Positions 17,385 through 27,518 are shown, numbered from the stretch's first letter. The stretch is 64,000 nucleotides of DNA from Archangiaceae bacterium (GCA_016714225.1 JADJNS010000006.1:248001-312000); one strand, 5' to 3'. Notes: a model not told the origin generated them from the letters alone. Program-made: numbers and translations.

Positions 17385-17918
17385 GTGGACGTGCAAGTGA
17401 TGATCACCGCGTTCAAGAAGCACCTGGAGACGGCCCCCGAGGTCCACGGCGCGTACGTGGGACGCCTGGCCCCGTGGACTCAACTCGCGACGAAGGCCCT
17501 GGTCGCCGCTGCTCGTGCTGAATTCCCAGATTGCAAGATCGCCGCGAAGGGCGTGGCTGACGAGTATGGACGGTCGGAGTACTTCACGGCCGACGTCACG
17601 GCATACGTCCATGAGAGCTGGGCACCGCCCCTCTTCGTGGCGGAGCACGAGAACACCTCCTGGCGCGGGCGGCTTCAGTCTCAGGCATGGAAGCTCCTCT
17701 CAATCGAGGCGCGTCGGCGCGTCCTGGTGGGCTACTGGCAACCGGGTCGGAAGGACCGCGTCCATTCGTTCGATGACATGGCCTCGGCGATCGAAGAGGT
17801 TGCCCGTCAGATTCCGCGGCGCGACATCCTGATCCTGGCCGCCCCCTTCCATGAGAAGCCTGCGGACGCCGCGGCCGTGCCTCGCTTGTTCGAGAGCCGA
17901 ATCATCGGTCACTGGTGA
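17385..17918 (+). CDS. Small PD-(D/E)XK-nuclease-like protein
   Basis: From the GTG at 17385, preceded by a purine-rich ribosome site (AAGTGAGGA), the protein is 177 residues. The core reads YFTADVTAYV, then PLFVAEHENTS and QAWKLLSIEARRRVLVGYW, and later DILILAAPF. The Asp followed by a Glu-His-Glu strand and a helix is the pattern of restriction-endonuclease-fold proteins, in a subgroup with EHEN at the active site. Its substrate is unknown. As a solitary cargo gene in a defence region it could be a defence or repair nuclease. Confidence 0.5.
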   Translation: MDVQVMITAFKKHLETAPEVHGAYVGRLAPWTQLATKALVAAARAEFPDCKIAAKGVADEYGRSEYFTADVTAYVHESWAPPLFVAEHENTSWRGRLQSQAWKLLSIEARRRVLVGYWQPGRKDRVHSFDDMASAIEEVARQIPRRDILILAAPFHEKPADAAAVPRLFESRIIGHW

Positions 17919-17936
17919 GCGTGACCGTTCGTCCGC

Positions 17937-18164
17937 TCAGGTTCGCATCTTCCTGACTGCCTCCAGGGTAGTCCCGAGGAGCGCCTTGGCTTTCGCTTCG
18001 AGCCCCTTATCCTTGAAGCGCCGGTAGAACTCGTTCGCGAGGCGGCCGTTCAGGGAGACCTCGGGGTACGCACTCGCCAGCGAGTCGATCGACTGCGCGG
18101 GCATACGGCCAGCTTCGAGGTCATCGAAGATCGAAACGGTCAGGCATATGAACGCGAAGAACAT
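17937..18164 (-). CDS. Small unknown protein
   Basis: The frame gives up to 75 residues with a hydrophobic start and a helical, basic C-terminus (NEFYRRFKDKGLEAKAKALLG). A shorter form may start at an ATG at 18104. It overlaps the start of the glycine-zipper ORF on the other strand, so at most one of the long forms is likely correct there. I do not recognise it. Confidence 0.35.
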   Translation of the reverse strand: MFFAFICLTVSIFDDLEAGRMPAQSIDSLASAYPEVSLNGRLANEFYRRFKDKGLEAKAKALLGTTLEAVRKMRT

Positions 18165-18336
18165 TGTCGTGAGCGCCGGGTGGCAGCTGATCCCCGCGCA
18201 GCATCGGAAGTACGGCGGCGCTGCCGGAGCGGGCGCGGCGATCGGCGCGGTCCTCGGGTCGATCTTTGGCGGCCCCGTCGGCGCCTGGATCGGCGCCAGC
18301 CTGGGTGCTGGCGTCGGTGTCAGGATGGCGAAGTAG
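18148..18336 (+). CDS. Small glycine-zipper membrane protein
   Basis: The 62-residue protein has a single Gly/Ala-rich hydrophobic segment (GAGAAIGAVLGSIFGGPVGAWIGASLGAGVGV) with G-x3-G spacing, the glycine-zipper pattern that lets helices pack in membranes. Proteins of this type can be small membrane components or toxins. It ends just before a strong hairpin that separates it from the convergent subtilisin gene. Confidence 0.45.
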   Translation: MNAKNIVVSAGWQLIPAQHRKYGGAAGAGAAIGAVLGSIFGGPVGAWIGASLGAGVGVRMAK

Positions 18337-18341
18337 TGGCT

Positions 18342-18374
18342 GGGTCCAGGGCGATGTGGTGTCGCCCTGGATCC
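18342..18374. terminator. Bidirectional hairpin terminator
   Basis: CCAGGGCGA and TCGCCCTGG form a perfect nine-base stem around a seven-base loop, and the stem extends by about four more pairs including one wobble. It lies between convergent genes ending at 18336 and 18381, a typical place for a shared terminator. There is no clear T-tract. Confidence 0.6.
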
Positions 18375-18380
18375 TCCTTC

Positions 18381-20817
18381 TCAGCGGATCGGCACGGTGA
18401 CGGGCACCGCGATGAGGTTCTCGATCGGCGTGTAAACGTCGACGTCGAGCCGCGGCGCCCTGATCGAGATGATGAGGGCGTAGCGCGCCTGGGCGTCCCA
18501 GCGGCCGAGGTGGTGGCGCTCCCGCCACCAACCGATGCTCGGGTACACCGCGATCGAGCCCTTGTCGGCGAGTTCGACGGCGGGTCCCGTCCACCAGTCG
18601 GAGTGCACCGAGCCCTTCGCGCGCAGATCCGGTCCGAGCGTCCAATCGTCGGAATCACTTTTCGAGGTGGCCTTCTCACCGTCGGCGCGCGCCTGCTTGT
18701 TGATGCGCTTCCCGAACTGCTCCACCGATTCCGTCGGCGTCTTCAGGTCGAACCGGAGCCCGAAGGAGCCGTAGCGGTAGCTGCTCTCACCGCCGCGGTC
18801 CCCGGGGCTGGGCTCGATGAAGTACGAGAGCGTCACCCGGAGCTCGAGCTCGGCGCCGGCGAGCTCCCGGAGTACGGCGTCCGGCCAGGGCAGGGCATGG
18901 AGGTGCAGATCGCGCGTGATGTAGCTCTTCACGCCGTCTTCGAGTCGTTCATCGAACGGTTGAAGCTGCTGCTGAATGATCACGGTGGCGTCGTTGGTCG
19001 CGCTGGCGAACGCGACCTCTTCACGTGGGACGCCGTAGCCGCAGCTGCGGAGCCTTCGCTCGCTTCCTGCCGGGGTAGCGCGCGATCATCTGCGGCGTCC
19101 ACTCGGCGGAGTGGATCATCAACGCACGAATCGTCTCGGGCCACAGGTCGGGGTACTTCGCTTGCAGCCGTGCCGCGAGCCTGGCCGCGAGGGCCGTCGC
19201 TGCGCTCGTGTCGCGTGTGACGGAGAACTGGCGCCGCACCGAATCGCGATGAGTCGTGAGGATGCCCTGCGAGTCCGGCGTATCCACCCGTCTCCCTCCG
19301 GGGTCGAGAGCTGCGTTGCCTCCCGGCATCAGGATGTCCGGCTTCAGCGGCCACGTGGCCTTGTTGTTCCACGGCTGAGAGGTGCTGCTCGACGGCCCCA
19401 GGTCGCCGTTGCCCGCGACCGCCTTCCATCCCGCGAACGTCGGCTCCGAGATCGCAGCGCGGTCGGCGACGGCTCCCACCGTGACCGCGTTCCACGCCTG
19501 ACCCGGGTCGAAGATCCCCTGGCTCTCGTTGCTGGCTGGGTAGCGCGCGAAGTCGTCGAGCTCGACGTTGCCGGCCGAGATGCAGATCAGCTTGGGCTCC
19601 TCGTCCTCGTAGCCGGCGGCGAGCTTGTCTAGCGCCGCTGACCAGGAGCTCGGTCGCCCGCGGTCGCTCGCGGCGGTCGACGTAACCGCGAGGCAGACGA
19701 CGCGACTGCGGTCGGGAGCCGCGAGCTCCGCCCGCGCTACGGACTCAGCGGTCAGCGCGCCCCACAGGCGCGGGTCGTTCTCTCCAGGTGGCGGCGGCAG
19801 GATTTTCACGCTCTCCAGCCGGTGGTAGAGGGCCACACGCGCGCGATGCGCCAGCGGCTGGCTGAGGTCGCCGTACAGCGCAGTGCCCGCGAGCTCGGTG
19901 CCGTGCCCGTGGTGGTCATCGACCTGCCAGTCCCGCACGTAGGCGTGCAGATCGGTCTCGGCGAGTGCCGGTTTCAAGAGCGCGTGGCCGCGGTTCACGC
20001 CCGTGTCGAGAACGCACACGGCCGGCGCCGCGTCGGGTGGGGCGACCAGGCGCTCGGCGAGGTCACGCATCCAGGCGACCTGCTCCTGACCACTCATCTC
20101 GGTGAAGTCGGTCGCGACAGTGCGGGCGAGCCGAACCTCGGCGATCGCCGGGTCCTCTTCGAGCAGCTGCTCGAGCTGTGCCGTTGTCGCTTTCAAGAGC
20201 GTGACAGTCCGGTCGATGAACTGGATCTCGGAAGTGACCGTCGTCAGGTTCATGGCGGCGGCTGCCTCGCGGAAGCTCTCGACGGTCGCGCCCTTGCGCC
20301 GAAGCCAGATCTCGAACCACGTCGTGGCCCGATCACCAGGCAGCGGTGCATCCAGCTCGGTCCAGACTGACTCGAGCGCGGCGCGGCGAATCGCGGCGAT
20401 GCTGTCGACGAGCGCGGAGTGCCGTGGCGAGCCCTTGTCCGTGTTCTCCTTGATGTACTGCTCGAAGATGGTGCGAAAGCGCTTCAGCCGTGCGGGCGGG
20501 ATCAGGACGGTCGCGTAGGTCACGCCGCCAGCCTCCCGAACTGAGAGAAGCTCGATGCCTCCTTCCTTCGATGAATCGAGGCTCTCGAGCTTCAGGTCGA
20601 AGCCCTTTTCGCTTCGGAACTCGACGCGGATGGGACGGGGCGCATCCTCGGGCGTCGCGACCGCCTTCTCGAACTGCGCCTGCAGTTTCGGGCCGTGGAC
20701 TTCGCGCGCATGCTCCTTCCGCTTCGCGCGGCCACCGCCGGCGCTTACCGACGTGAAGCCATGCACCGAGGGCGCCTTGCGCACGAAGAGGTGCGGCCGA
20801 TCGTAGGGCTTGGGCAC
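18381..20817 (-). pseudogene. ietS: IetS-like subtilisin (S8) protease, one frameshift
   Basis: IetS is the subtilisin-type protease that pairs with the AAA ATPase IetA in a plasmid-stability and phage-defence module. The first part (from the ATG at 20817) carries the S8 triad: Asp in CVLDTGVN, His in DDHHGHGTELAG and Ser in RDTSAATALAARLA. It ends at 19021. The next frame, from about 19060 to 18381, continues with SCGYGVPREEVAFAS, LSYFIEP and SDDWTLGP to ARYALIISI, which is the expected C-terminal region. A single lost base near 19058-19066 explains the break; repaired, the protein would have about 811 residues. Real inactivation and sequencing error are both possible. Confidence 0.8.
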
Positions 20818-20826
20818 GCGCCGAAC

Positions 20827-21813
20827 TTACTTCCGCCGGGCTCCGCGTCGCTCGTCGAAAGCTCTCTGAACCGAGCGCGCGTCGACCGTCGACGCATCGC
20901 TCAAGATCGCGGCCTTCACTGCGTCGTCGCTCGCGCGACCCAGCTCGGCGTAGCTCAGATCCGCAGCCGTTTTCACGAGCGCCGCGATCTCGAGATCCGG
21001 AGGCAGGAACGGGCCCAGCCGTGCCGCGACGAGCCTTGCTGCGAGCTCGGGCGTGGGCTGGTGGTACTCGATCACGTCGTCGAAGCGCCGGAACAACGCC
21101 TCGTCGAGCAGCTGCGCGTTGTTCGTCGCGGCCACGATCAAGCTGTCGGAGTCGTCTGCCTCGAGAAACTGGAGGAACGAGTTCAAGACCCGGCGGATCT
21201 CGCCGATGTCGTTCGCGGAGCCGCGGTGACCGCCGATCGAGTCGAACTCGTCGAAGAGGTACACGCCGCGGGTCGTTCGGATTGCGTCGAAGACGAGCCG
21301 CAACTTCGCGGCGGTCTCGCCCATGAACTTGGTCAGCAGCCCGTCGAGCTGGATCGTGAACAGCGGCAGGGTCATCTCGCCCGCCATGGCCGATGCCGTC
21401 ATCGTCTTACCGGAACCCGGTGGACCGACCAGCAAGACGCGGTGGCGGGGGCGCAGGCCGTGCTCTCGGAGCTTGTGATGCTGCCGCTGCTCGCTGAGGA
21501 CGCGAAGGAGGCGCTCGCGGACGATCTCTTCGAGCACCATCTCTTCGAGCTTGGTTCTCGGGTACGTGACAGAGAGCACACCGGCGAGTTCGCCCTTCGG
21601 CTGCACGAGCGGTATCGGCTGGCGCGGCGTTCGCGGGGCGATGCTTGCGCGGGACTTCACCTCGTCGATGAGGGCGCGCAGATCTTGCGCCAGCTTCGAA
21701 TGGCCGAGCTTGGCCTCCTTAGCGGCGACCTGCATCGCGACGGACAAGAAGCGGGCCTCATCGCCGTCGGCGTAGCTCTGCAGCAGGGCTTTGAGTTGCT
21801 CCGCGGTTGCCAT
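20827..21813 (-). CDS. ietA: IetA-like AAA+ ATPase
   Basis: The 328-residue protein has a Walker A motif LLVGPPGSGKT (about residues 128-138), a Walker B YLFDEFDSIGG, sensor-1 VAATNN and an arginine-finger segment EALFRRFDDVIEY, as in FtsH/Cdc48-type AAA domains. The N-terminus is a short helical region. The subtilisin gene starts nine bases after its stop, which is the standard arrangement of the IetA/IetS pair. The ATPase probably controls the protease. Whether the pair acts as a defence system here depends on whether ietS is intact. Confidence 0.85.
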   Translation of the reverse strand: MATAEQLKALLQSYADGDEARFLSVAMQVAAKEAKLGHSKLAQDLRALIDEVKSRASIAPRTPRQPIPLVQPKGELAGVLSVTYPRTKLEEMVLEEIVRERLLRVLSEQRQHHKLREHGLRPRHRVLLVGPPGSGKTMTASAMAGEMTLPLFTIQLDGLLTKFMGETAAKLRLVFDAIRTTRGVYLFDEFDSIGGHRGSANDIGEIRRVLNSFLQFLEADDSDSLIVAATNNAQLLDEALFRRFDDVIEYHQPTPELAARLVAARLGPFLPPDLEIAALVKTAADLSYAELGRASDDAVKAAILSDASTVDARSVQRAFDERRGARRK

Positions 21814-22027
21814 GATCTTGAAGGTATCGGCGCCACCTCGCCGTTACCCCGCTTACTCTACAGGAGGGGGGTGACCATGCTGGTTTTCGGCGGTGGCCCA
21901 TGACTTGCTGCCATGTGGGGCATGAACCCGCTCGGCAGCGCAGGGGGACGAACCGCGTGAGCTGGGCGACGATCGCCGCGCGCTCGCCGCCGCCGCTGCC
22001 GCGTTGACGCGCCTGCTCTGACCGCGG

Positions 22028-23682
22028 TCAATCCTCGTCGGAGTCCGGCAGCATCTCCGTGAACACCCGCCACATCGGCCCCGAGACGTCGTAGCTCAAG
22101 CTTTTCTCGAGTTCAGGCCCGTCAGTGCGCCGCGACTTCGACAGCGTTTCGCCGAGCCAGTCGACGTCGCGCTGCAGCCATGTGTTGAGCAGCGCGTGCA
22201 GCTGGTCGAGCCACACGAGCTCGACGTGCAGGTCCGGCGCGTGTCGCCAGGCCTCTTCGCGCAGCTCCCGCTTCAGCCGCTCGGGATACGGAACGATCCG
22301 GTTGTCGCTGCCGGTCGCCAGGATCAGCACCGGCTTCTTGTTTCGGGCGCGCGCCAGCGCATGGACATTCCCGGCCTTGACGCTGTTCCAGAAGCCAGCG
22401 CCCTGGCGGACTCCGTGAAGCAGCGTGCGGTGGAACTGGTCCCACTCGCCGGCATCGAGTCGGTGGCGCGAACCCGGGTCGAGCCACGCGCGCTTGGCGT
22501 CGACGAGCACCACGTGCGATGGCAGCTCGGCGCACCAGTCCACGACGGTGCCGGTCGGGGGCTTGACCTCGTGCTCATGGAGCCAGCGCAACGAGGCGGG
22601 CGAGTGCCGGGTGAGAAGGATCCCAATGTATTCCTCGAAGAGCTGGTTGAAGTCGAAGACCAGGTTCGATGCGCGGCAAGCCGAGTGCAGCAGATCAATC
22701 AGCGGCTCGTAGAGCCACTCGAAGAGCAAATGCGGCACCGGCGCGACGCCCAGAGCCCGTGTGTTCGAGAACGGCAGAAGGATCGGGTGTCGCTGAAGCG
22801 GCGTTGGGCATTGCAGCAGCGCGATCTCCGAGTCGACGCCGGCCTCAGCCACCATCGCGGCGTGCATCTCCGTCTTCGAGGCCGCGAGCAGCCTGAACGC
22901 CCGCGCCAGCCGCGACGAGCACAGCGGGCGAACCTCCGCGAAGGCTACGAGCCAGGGCGCGAAGTGCTCGACGACCTCGGGAGAGAGGTACAGCCGGCCG
23001 GCATCGAGGGTCGGGTTCTCTGACGCCGACCGGGCGAAGAGCATCTGCACGCAGCCGACGAGGTGGGCGACCGACATGCCGAGCTCGCGTTCGATGAGCT
23101 GCGACAGGGCATCAGCTCGGAACGAAGGGCCATTGCCGAGCCGAAGGCGTCGCGACTTCAGGGCGTCGCCGAACATCCACGTGGCCTGGGCCGCCCTGAA
23201 TGCGTGGGAGCGCATGAACTCCCACTGCGGGCTCATCTGCTGGAAGACGAACGCATGGACGCCGTGGCTCGCGATGAGCTGGGGATCCGAGTCGTCGATC
23301 TCCAGCCTCAGGCCGAGGGCGTGGAGATGAGCCGCCCCAGCAGCCAGGCAGGCTTCGGAGGTGCCTCGAGGCCTCGACCGTCGACGATCTGGAACGCCGG
23401 AGACCAGAGAATGGCGTGCCGAGCGAGCTCGGAGCGCGCGAACCGGATGTGCGGGGACGAGCTGGTGAAGGTTGAGGTCGCCGGCCAGAAGTCCTTGGCC
23501 AACCGCTCTTCCTGGTACTGGACCGCTGGAAGCCGAACCGCCAATTCATGAAGGCTCCACTTGCGGAGCGCTTTGCGGTGCGCGCCGAACCCGTGTTCAT
23601 CGGCCGGTGGTACCCAAAGGAGACCGTGACGCACAAAGTCCTCGCTGGGCAGCTCGACTCGACCGGAAGGGAGGGGCGCCAT
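22028..23682 (-). pseudogene. PD-(D/E)XK-like defence protein, one frameshift
   Basis: The first part from the ATG at 23682 reads RVELPSEDFVRHGLLW to AWLLGRLISTPSA and stops near 23315. The other frame continues with AHLHALGLRLEIDDSDP and runs to 22028. A shift in a C/G run near 23335 explains this; the repaired protein has about 551 residues. The C-terminal part has FDFNQLFEEYIGILL, then TGTVVDWCAEL and VVLVDAKRAWLD, an Asp then Asp-x-Lys pattern of the restriction-endonuclease fold. It starts 40 bases after the HEPN/Toprim gene, so the two form one unit. I do not know the family name. Confidence 0.6.
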
Positions 23683-23722
23683 CGTGTCGGCCGACGAGCA
23701 TAGCGACGCGCTGCTGACACCT

Positions 23723-24880
23723 TCAGGCCGGGCACTTCGCGATGAGGAACTTCCAGAGCGCGTCGAGGCCATCGAGGTTGTACGGCTGCGCTCGTTTGAT
23801 GCGCTCGTGAAAGCGAGCGACGTACTCCTCCTTGCCGATGAGAGCGCCCTGGTTCGTCTTCAGCTTCTTGCTGTAGCTCGACCACCGAACTTCTGGCGGC
23901 GCCGTGTCGTCCCAGATGTCGAGGAAACACTCGATGGCCACCGCGGTGCCGTTCACGTTCTCAATCGAAACGCCCGATGGGCCGAGCGTCCTCACGCTCG
24001 AGCACTTCGGGTGGTCCGGAAGCGTGGTGACGCGCATGCGCGGGGGGAGCACGATCTTCTTGAGATCCTCGAGCGCCTCGCGCCCGGTCGTGTCGTTGTC
24101 CAAGACCACCAGGATCCGATTCTGGATGTGAATCTTCGCGAGGCCCTGGCAGAACCTCACGACATTGCCGGTGCCGGTGAACGGGTAGTTGTCCTTCATG
24201 TCCACGAAGTGGAAGAAGTCCTGCACGTCGGGCGCTACGCGGGGCAGAGATGTCTTGAGGATGTCGCCGTCCGACGTGCCCTCAGTGACGATCAGGCACC
24301 GTTCGCTCTCCGAGGTCGGCTCGAAGGCCTCATTCTCCGTGGTGAGCCCGATGTTCCGCGCGCCGTCGAGCCGCCAGACAACCTCGAGCTCCAGGTTCGC
24401 GGGATGCTCAGCCAGCAGCCTGAGGATGAGCGGCGACGGGAGCCATTCGAAGAAGGTGCCGTCGTCGTCTCTGTCCAGATCGGCGAAGGCCGGCTGCGTC
24501 TTGGTGAACTCGGGGTCGGCGAGAAGGTCCCTCGCGAACTCGCCCAGGTCGAAGTCCTGCTCTTCGAGCCGCTCGACCTTCGCGGCATCCACATGTGTAA
24601 TGACCTTCGCAAAGTCGTGGAAGCTGAACCGAGGCGATGCGTAGTAGCGAGGCAACTGCGCGATCGTTTCCTTGTACTGCCGTTCGCAGCCATCGAGCGT
24701 GTAGCCGAGCATCTCGAGGCGCCGCACCATCGCACCGAGGCGGCGAGCGAAGACTGGCTGGCCCAACGCCGCGTCGGGTCGGAGATCGTCTCGCAAGAAC
24801 AGCGACGAATGGTTGCGGAAGCTGTTGTACGCGGACCAATCGGTTTCGAGCGATCCAATGCCGAGATTCAATGGCATCAT
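23723..24880 (-). CDS. HEPN/Toprim-associated protein
   Basis: The 385-residue protein starts at one of two adjacent ATGs (24880 or 24877). Its N-terminal half resembles the helical domain found with Toprim proteins in predicted defence loci (SYNSFRNHSSLF, RRLEMLGYTLDGCE). The C-terminal half is a Toprim domain: Glu in CLIVTEGTSDGDIL and the Asp pair in ILVVLDNDTTGREAL. Toprim proteins cut or bind nucleic acid in a metal-dependent way. It is the first gene of a leftward cluster that continues with the PD-(D/E)XK-like gene and then, after a 214-base gap, ietA and ietS. Confidence 0.7.
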   Translation of the reverse strand: MMPLNLGIGSLETDWSAYNSFRNHSSLFLRDDLRPDAALGQPVFARRLGAMVRRLEMLGYTLDGCERQYKETIAQLPRYYASPRFSFHDFAKVITHVDAAKVERLEEQDFDLGEFARDLLADPEFTKTQPAFADLDRDDDGTFFEWLPSPLILRLLAEHPANLELEVVWRLDGARNIGLTTENEAFEPTSESERCLIVTEGTSDGDILKTSLPRVAPDVQDFFHFVDMKDNYPFTGTGNVVRFCQGLAKIHIQNRILVVLDNDTTGREALEDLKKIVLPPRMRVTTLPDHPKCSSVRTLGPSGVSIENVNGTAVAIECFLDIWDDTAPPEVRWSSYSKKLKTNQGALIGKEEYVARFHERIKRAQPYNLDGLDALWKFLIAKCPA

Positions 24881-24998
24881 CGCGCGACACGGAGCAGAGC
24901 AACCAGCGCGAGCAGGAGCGTGACTTCCGGGCGAGATTACAATTCGCACCTCGCTTGCAGCACGGGCCCGTCGATCGGCCAGCTAAGCTGAGCGGAAC

Positions 24999-26426
24999 AT
25001 GTCGCCGAAGCCCACCGTCTTCTATTCGTGGCAGTCCGACCTTCCTTCGAAGACGAACCGGAGCCTCATTCAAGACGCCCTCGAGCGGGCGGCGAAAGCG
25101 ATCCGGAATGACGACTCGATCGCCATCGACCCGGTGATCGACCGCGACGTGCAGGGCATCCCAGGCTCGCCTGAAATCCACGCTGCCATCATGGAGAAGA
25201 TCAAGACTGCCGCTGCCGCGGTCTTCGACGTGAGCTGCGTCCAGAGCGCCGATCGCGAGCACCCGAATCCGAACGTACTCATCGAGCTGGGCTACGCGCT
25301 CGGCACGATCGGCTGGGGCCGCGTCGTGCTCGTGTTCAACGAACACTACGGTGACATCACCCGGCTGCCCTTCGACATTCGAAACAGACTCGCGCTGAAG
25401 TACACCATGCGGAAGGAGGACGCTCCGGCCGCCGCGCGCAGTGCGCTGTCCGGGCAGCTCGAAGTGCAGCTGCGGGAGATCCTCCTGCGCGTCGCAGCGA
25501 CGCAGCAGGCTCCGTCACTCGTGACCGCGGCGATCGACGCGCTCCATGAAGGGGCGCCCGGCGCTGTCGCGCAGGTGCGCAAGACGCTCGAACGAAGCAC
25601 CCGTGCCTTGATCGACGTCCACCCGGAGCCTGCGCAGTCTGGAAGCCGCGCGGAGCCGTTCTTGAAGGCATACGCCTCGACGGCGCCGATCGTGGCGGAG
25701 TTGGTCACGCTGACCCGTGCGATCATCGAGTCAAAGCATCGTGAGGCCTTCGACGAGCTGCTTCGCAGTCTGGAGCGCATCGCCGAAGCGCGTGTTCCGA
25801 ACGGAGATGGCGCCTGGCAGCCTTGGACCTTCGACATCCAGCGTCTCCTGCCGCAAGAGCTCACGTCCGTGATCGCCGCGGTCTGCCTGGACGCCCGCCG
25901 CTGGGACTTCCTGCACCAGTTGCTGCAGTTTCACTTCTCGTATCGGAACAACAACGACGAACGGTCTGGCAATGTCATCGCGCTCCTCGATGATTCCGAA
26001 GCCACTGTCCTCGACGAGCTCGCGACGGTTCGCAGCCAGGGGCGGACGGCGGTTTTCGGTGGTTTGCTGAAGGAGCGCTACACGCAGCCACCGCTCGCTG
26101 AGCTCCTGGCGTTCAGGGCACTGCGCGAAGGCGAGTACTTTCTGTACCTGGCGACGGAGCTGGTCGCCGAACAGTCGGGGCAGATCTGGCCGCCCGTGTG
26201 TCTGCTCTACCATCCTGACAATCGGCGTGAGATCGACTGGGTGAAGCGCACGAAGAACCTGCAGTGGCTGAAGGACGTTTCTGGTGCGATGGGGTTGAGT
26301 GTTGCGGAGTTCAGGACTCGATACGCCGAGCGATGGACGAAGGTTGCGACGTATTTCCCGAGGGCGTGGTTGAGCGACCGGTTGAAGTGGATCCTCCTGC
26401 AGCCTGAGGAGATGGCGAACGAGTAG
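24999..26426 (+). CDS. TIR-like / nucleotide-binding domain protein
   Basis: The 475-residue protein opens with VFYSWQSDLPSKTNR, then DRDVQGIPGSPEIHAAI, FDVSCVQSADREHPNPNVLIELGYALG and LPFDIRNR. This is a Rossmann-like TIR/STING-associated type of domain of about 150 residues; the layout recurs in uncharacterised proteins of defence islands. The rest is helical and unknown. It is divergent from the HEPN/Toprim gene with 118 bases between them, so the two may share control. A role as a stress or phage sensor is likely from context only. Confidence 0.55.
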   Translation: MSPKPTVFYSWQSDLPSKTNRSLIQDALERAAKAIRNDDSIAIDPVIDRDVQGIPGSPEIHAAIMEKIKTAAAAVFDVSCVQSADREHPNPNVLIELGYALGTIGWGRVVLVFNEHYGDITRLPFDIRNRLALKYTMRKEDAPAAARSALSGQLEVQLREILLRVAATQQAPSLVTAAIDALHEGAPGAVAQVRKTLERSTRALIDVHPEPAQSGSRAEPFLKAYASTAPIVAELVTLTRAIIESKHREAFDELLRSLERIAEARVPNGDGAWQPWTFDIQRLLPQELTSVIAAVCLDARRWDFLHQLLQFHFSYRNNNDERSGNVIALLDDSEATVLDELATVRSQGRTAVFGGLLKERYTQPPLAELLAFRALREGEYFLYLATELVAEQSGQIWPPVCLLYHPDNRREIDWVKRTKNLQWLKDVSGAMGLSVAEFRTRYAERWTKVATYFPRAWLSDRLKWILLQPEEMANE

Positions 26427-26428
26427 AG

Positions 26429-26884
26429 CTCAGCGACCTGGGTCGTAAGACGACCGCCCGTGCACTGATTGCCGCGACGGATCCATGCTCGGACATCGCG
26501 GTGCTCCACCACAGCACTTATTCGGGGACGAACCTGCCTCCGGATGAGTGGACTGCGTTCGAATCGATGTGCGACGCGATGTCCCCGGCGATCGCCGATC
26601 TGGACGAGCGGCGAACGCTGGAGCCGGGCCCTGTTTGGGTGATGACGCTGACCGGCAGCTGGGCTTCTGGACCGCTTCGTGGTGTCGGCTTCACCGCGAG
26701 CAATGGAAGCGGTCGCCTTCGCGGCGGCATGTCGGGCTCGCCGGTGTTCGATGAGCGAGGGCGCGTCGTCGGCCTGGCGTGCATCGGTCAGTCGAACAGT
26801 CTTTGTGGAATCGTCACCCTGCTGAAGCGGAGCCTGCCCGGATGGGTGACTGATCGATTGATGCTCGCAGCCGCGCGGACGTAG
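26429..26884 (+). pseudogene. N-terminally truncated trypsin-like protease
   Basis: The open frame carries the Asp region (CSDIAVLHH) and the Ser region (RLRGGMSGSPVFDERG) of a chymotrypsin-fold protease, but the His-containing N-terminal part is absent because the frame runs into the preceding gene. Without the His it cannot be an active enzyme. It looks like a remnant of a protease similar in type to the one in the Wadjet operon, fused by deletion to the end of the TIR-like gene. Confidence 0.6.
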
Positions 26885-26891
26885 GTCGGTC

Positions 26892-27518
26892 CTACCGCTT
26901 CTTCAGCCACGGCGGCACTGGCGTCTTCTCGTCCTCCGACGCCTTCTTGACGCCCTTGCCATCCTTCGCTGGTGCTGCACTGGGCGCCGTGTCGGTGACG
27001 TCCGCGACGAACCCGTCGCAGTTGTGGGGGCCGCTGGCTGCGCGACAGAGCCCGCGGGCGAATGCAGCGGCACTGGCCTTCACGCCCCCGACGAGGATCC
27101 TCTGAGACTCGACGAACGTCGTCGCGCGCAGCAGGTTGGCCACCACGATGTTCTCCGGAAGCCGCGCGACGAGCTGCGCCGAACACGGCGCTTCCAAGAT
27201 GAAGGCGCCCATGCCGAGCGGATCCATCTCGTAGCGATCGGTTGAGGGGTCGTACTTGGCGACCATGCAGCCGGTCTGCTCGTCGAGCGTGCCTTCACCA
27301 ATCACGCCGTCGAGAATGCAGAAGACATCACCGTACGTCGTGCCCGACGCAAGCTGCTCGCCGCGCCAGCCGACGACCCACACGTGACACGGGTTCTTCT
27401 TGCTCAGGAAGGCCCGCAGCTTGGGAACGGGAACCTGGTCGAACGCCAGCGCCGAGAGCGGCAGCGTGGCGGCCAGGAGCAGAAGCAAGTTGGCGACGGC
27501 AGAGGCGCGGGGACGCAT
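26892..27518 (-). CDS. Exported protein of unknown function
   Basis: The 208-residue protein begins with a clear signal peptide (basic start, VANLLLLLAATLPLSALA) and should be exported. The mature part has six cysteines, for example NPCHVWVVGW, VFCILDG and TGCMVAKYD, which could form disulfides, and a charged C-terminal tail (DGKGVKKASEDEKTPVPPWLKKR). I do not recognise the family. It converges with the truncated protease gene upstream and diverges from the XRE regulator. Confidence 0.6.
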   Translation of the reverse strand: MRPRASAVANLLLLLAATLPLSALAFDQVPVPKLRAFLSKKNPCHVWVVGWRGEQLASGTTYGDVFCILDGVIGEGTLDEQTGCMVAKYDPSTDRYEMDPLGMGAFILEAPCSAQLVARLPENIVVANLLRATTFVESQRILVGGVKASAAAFARGLCRAASGPHNCDGFVADVTDTAPSAAPAKDGKGVKKASEDEKTPVPPWLKKR

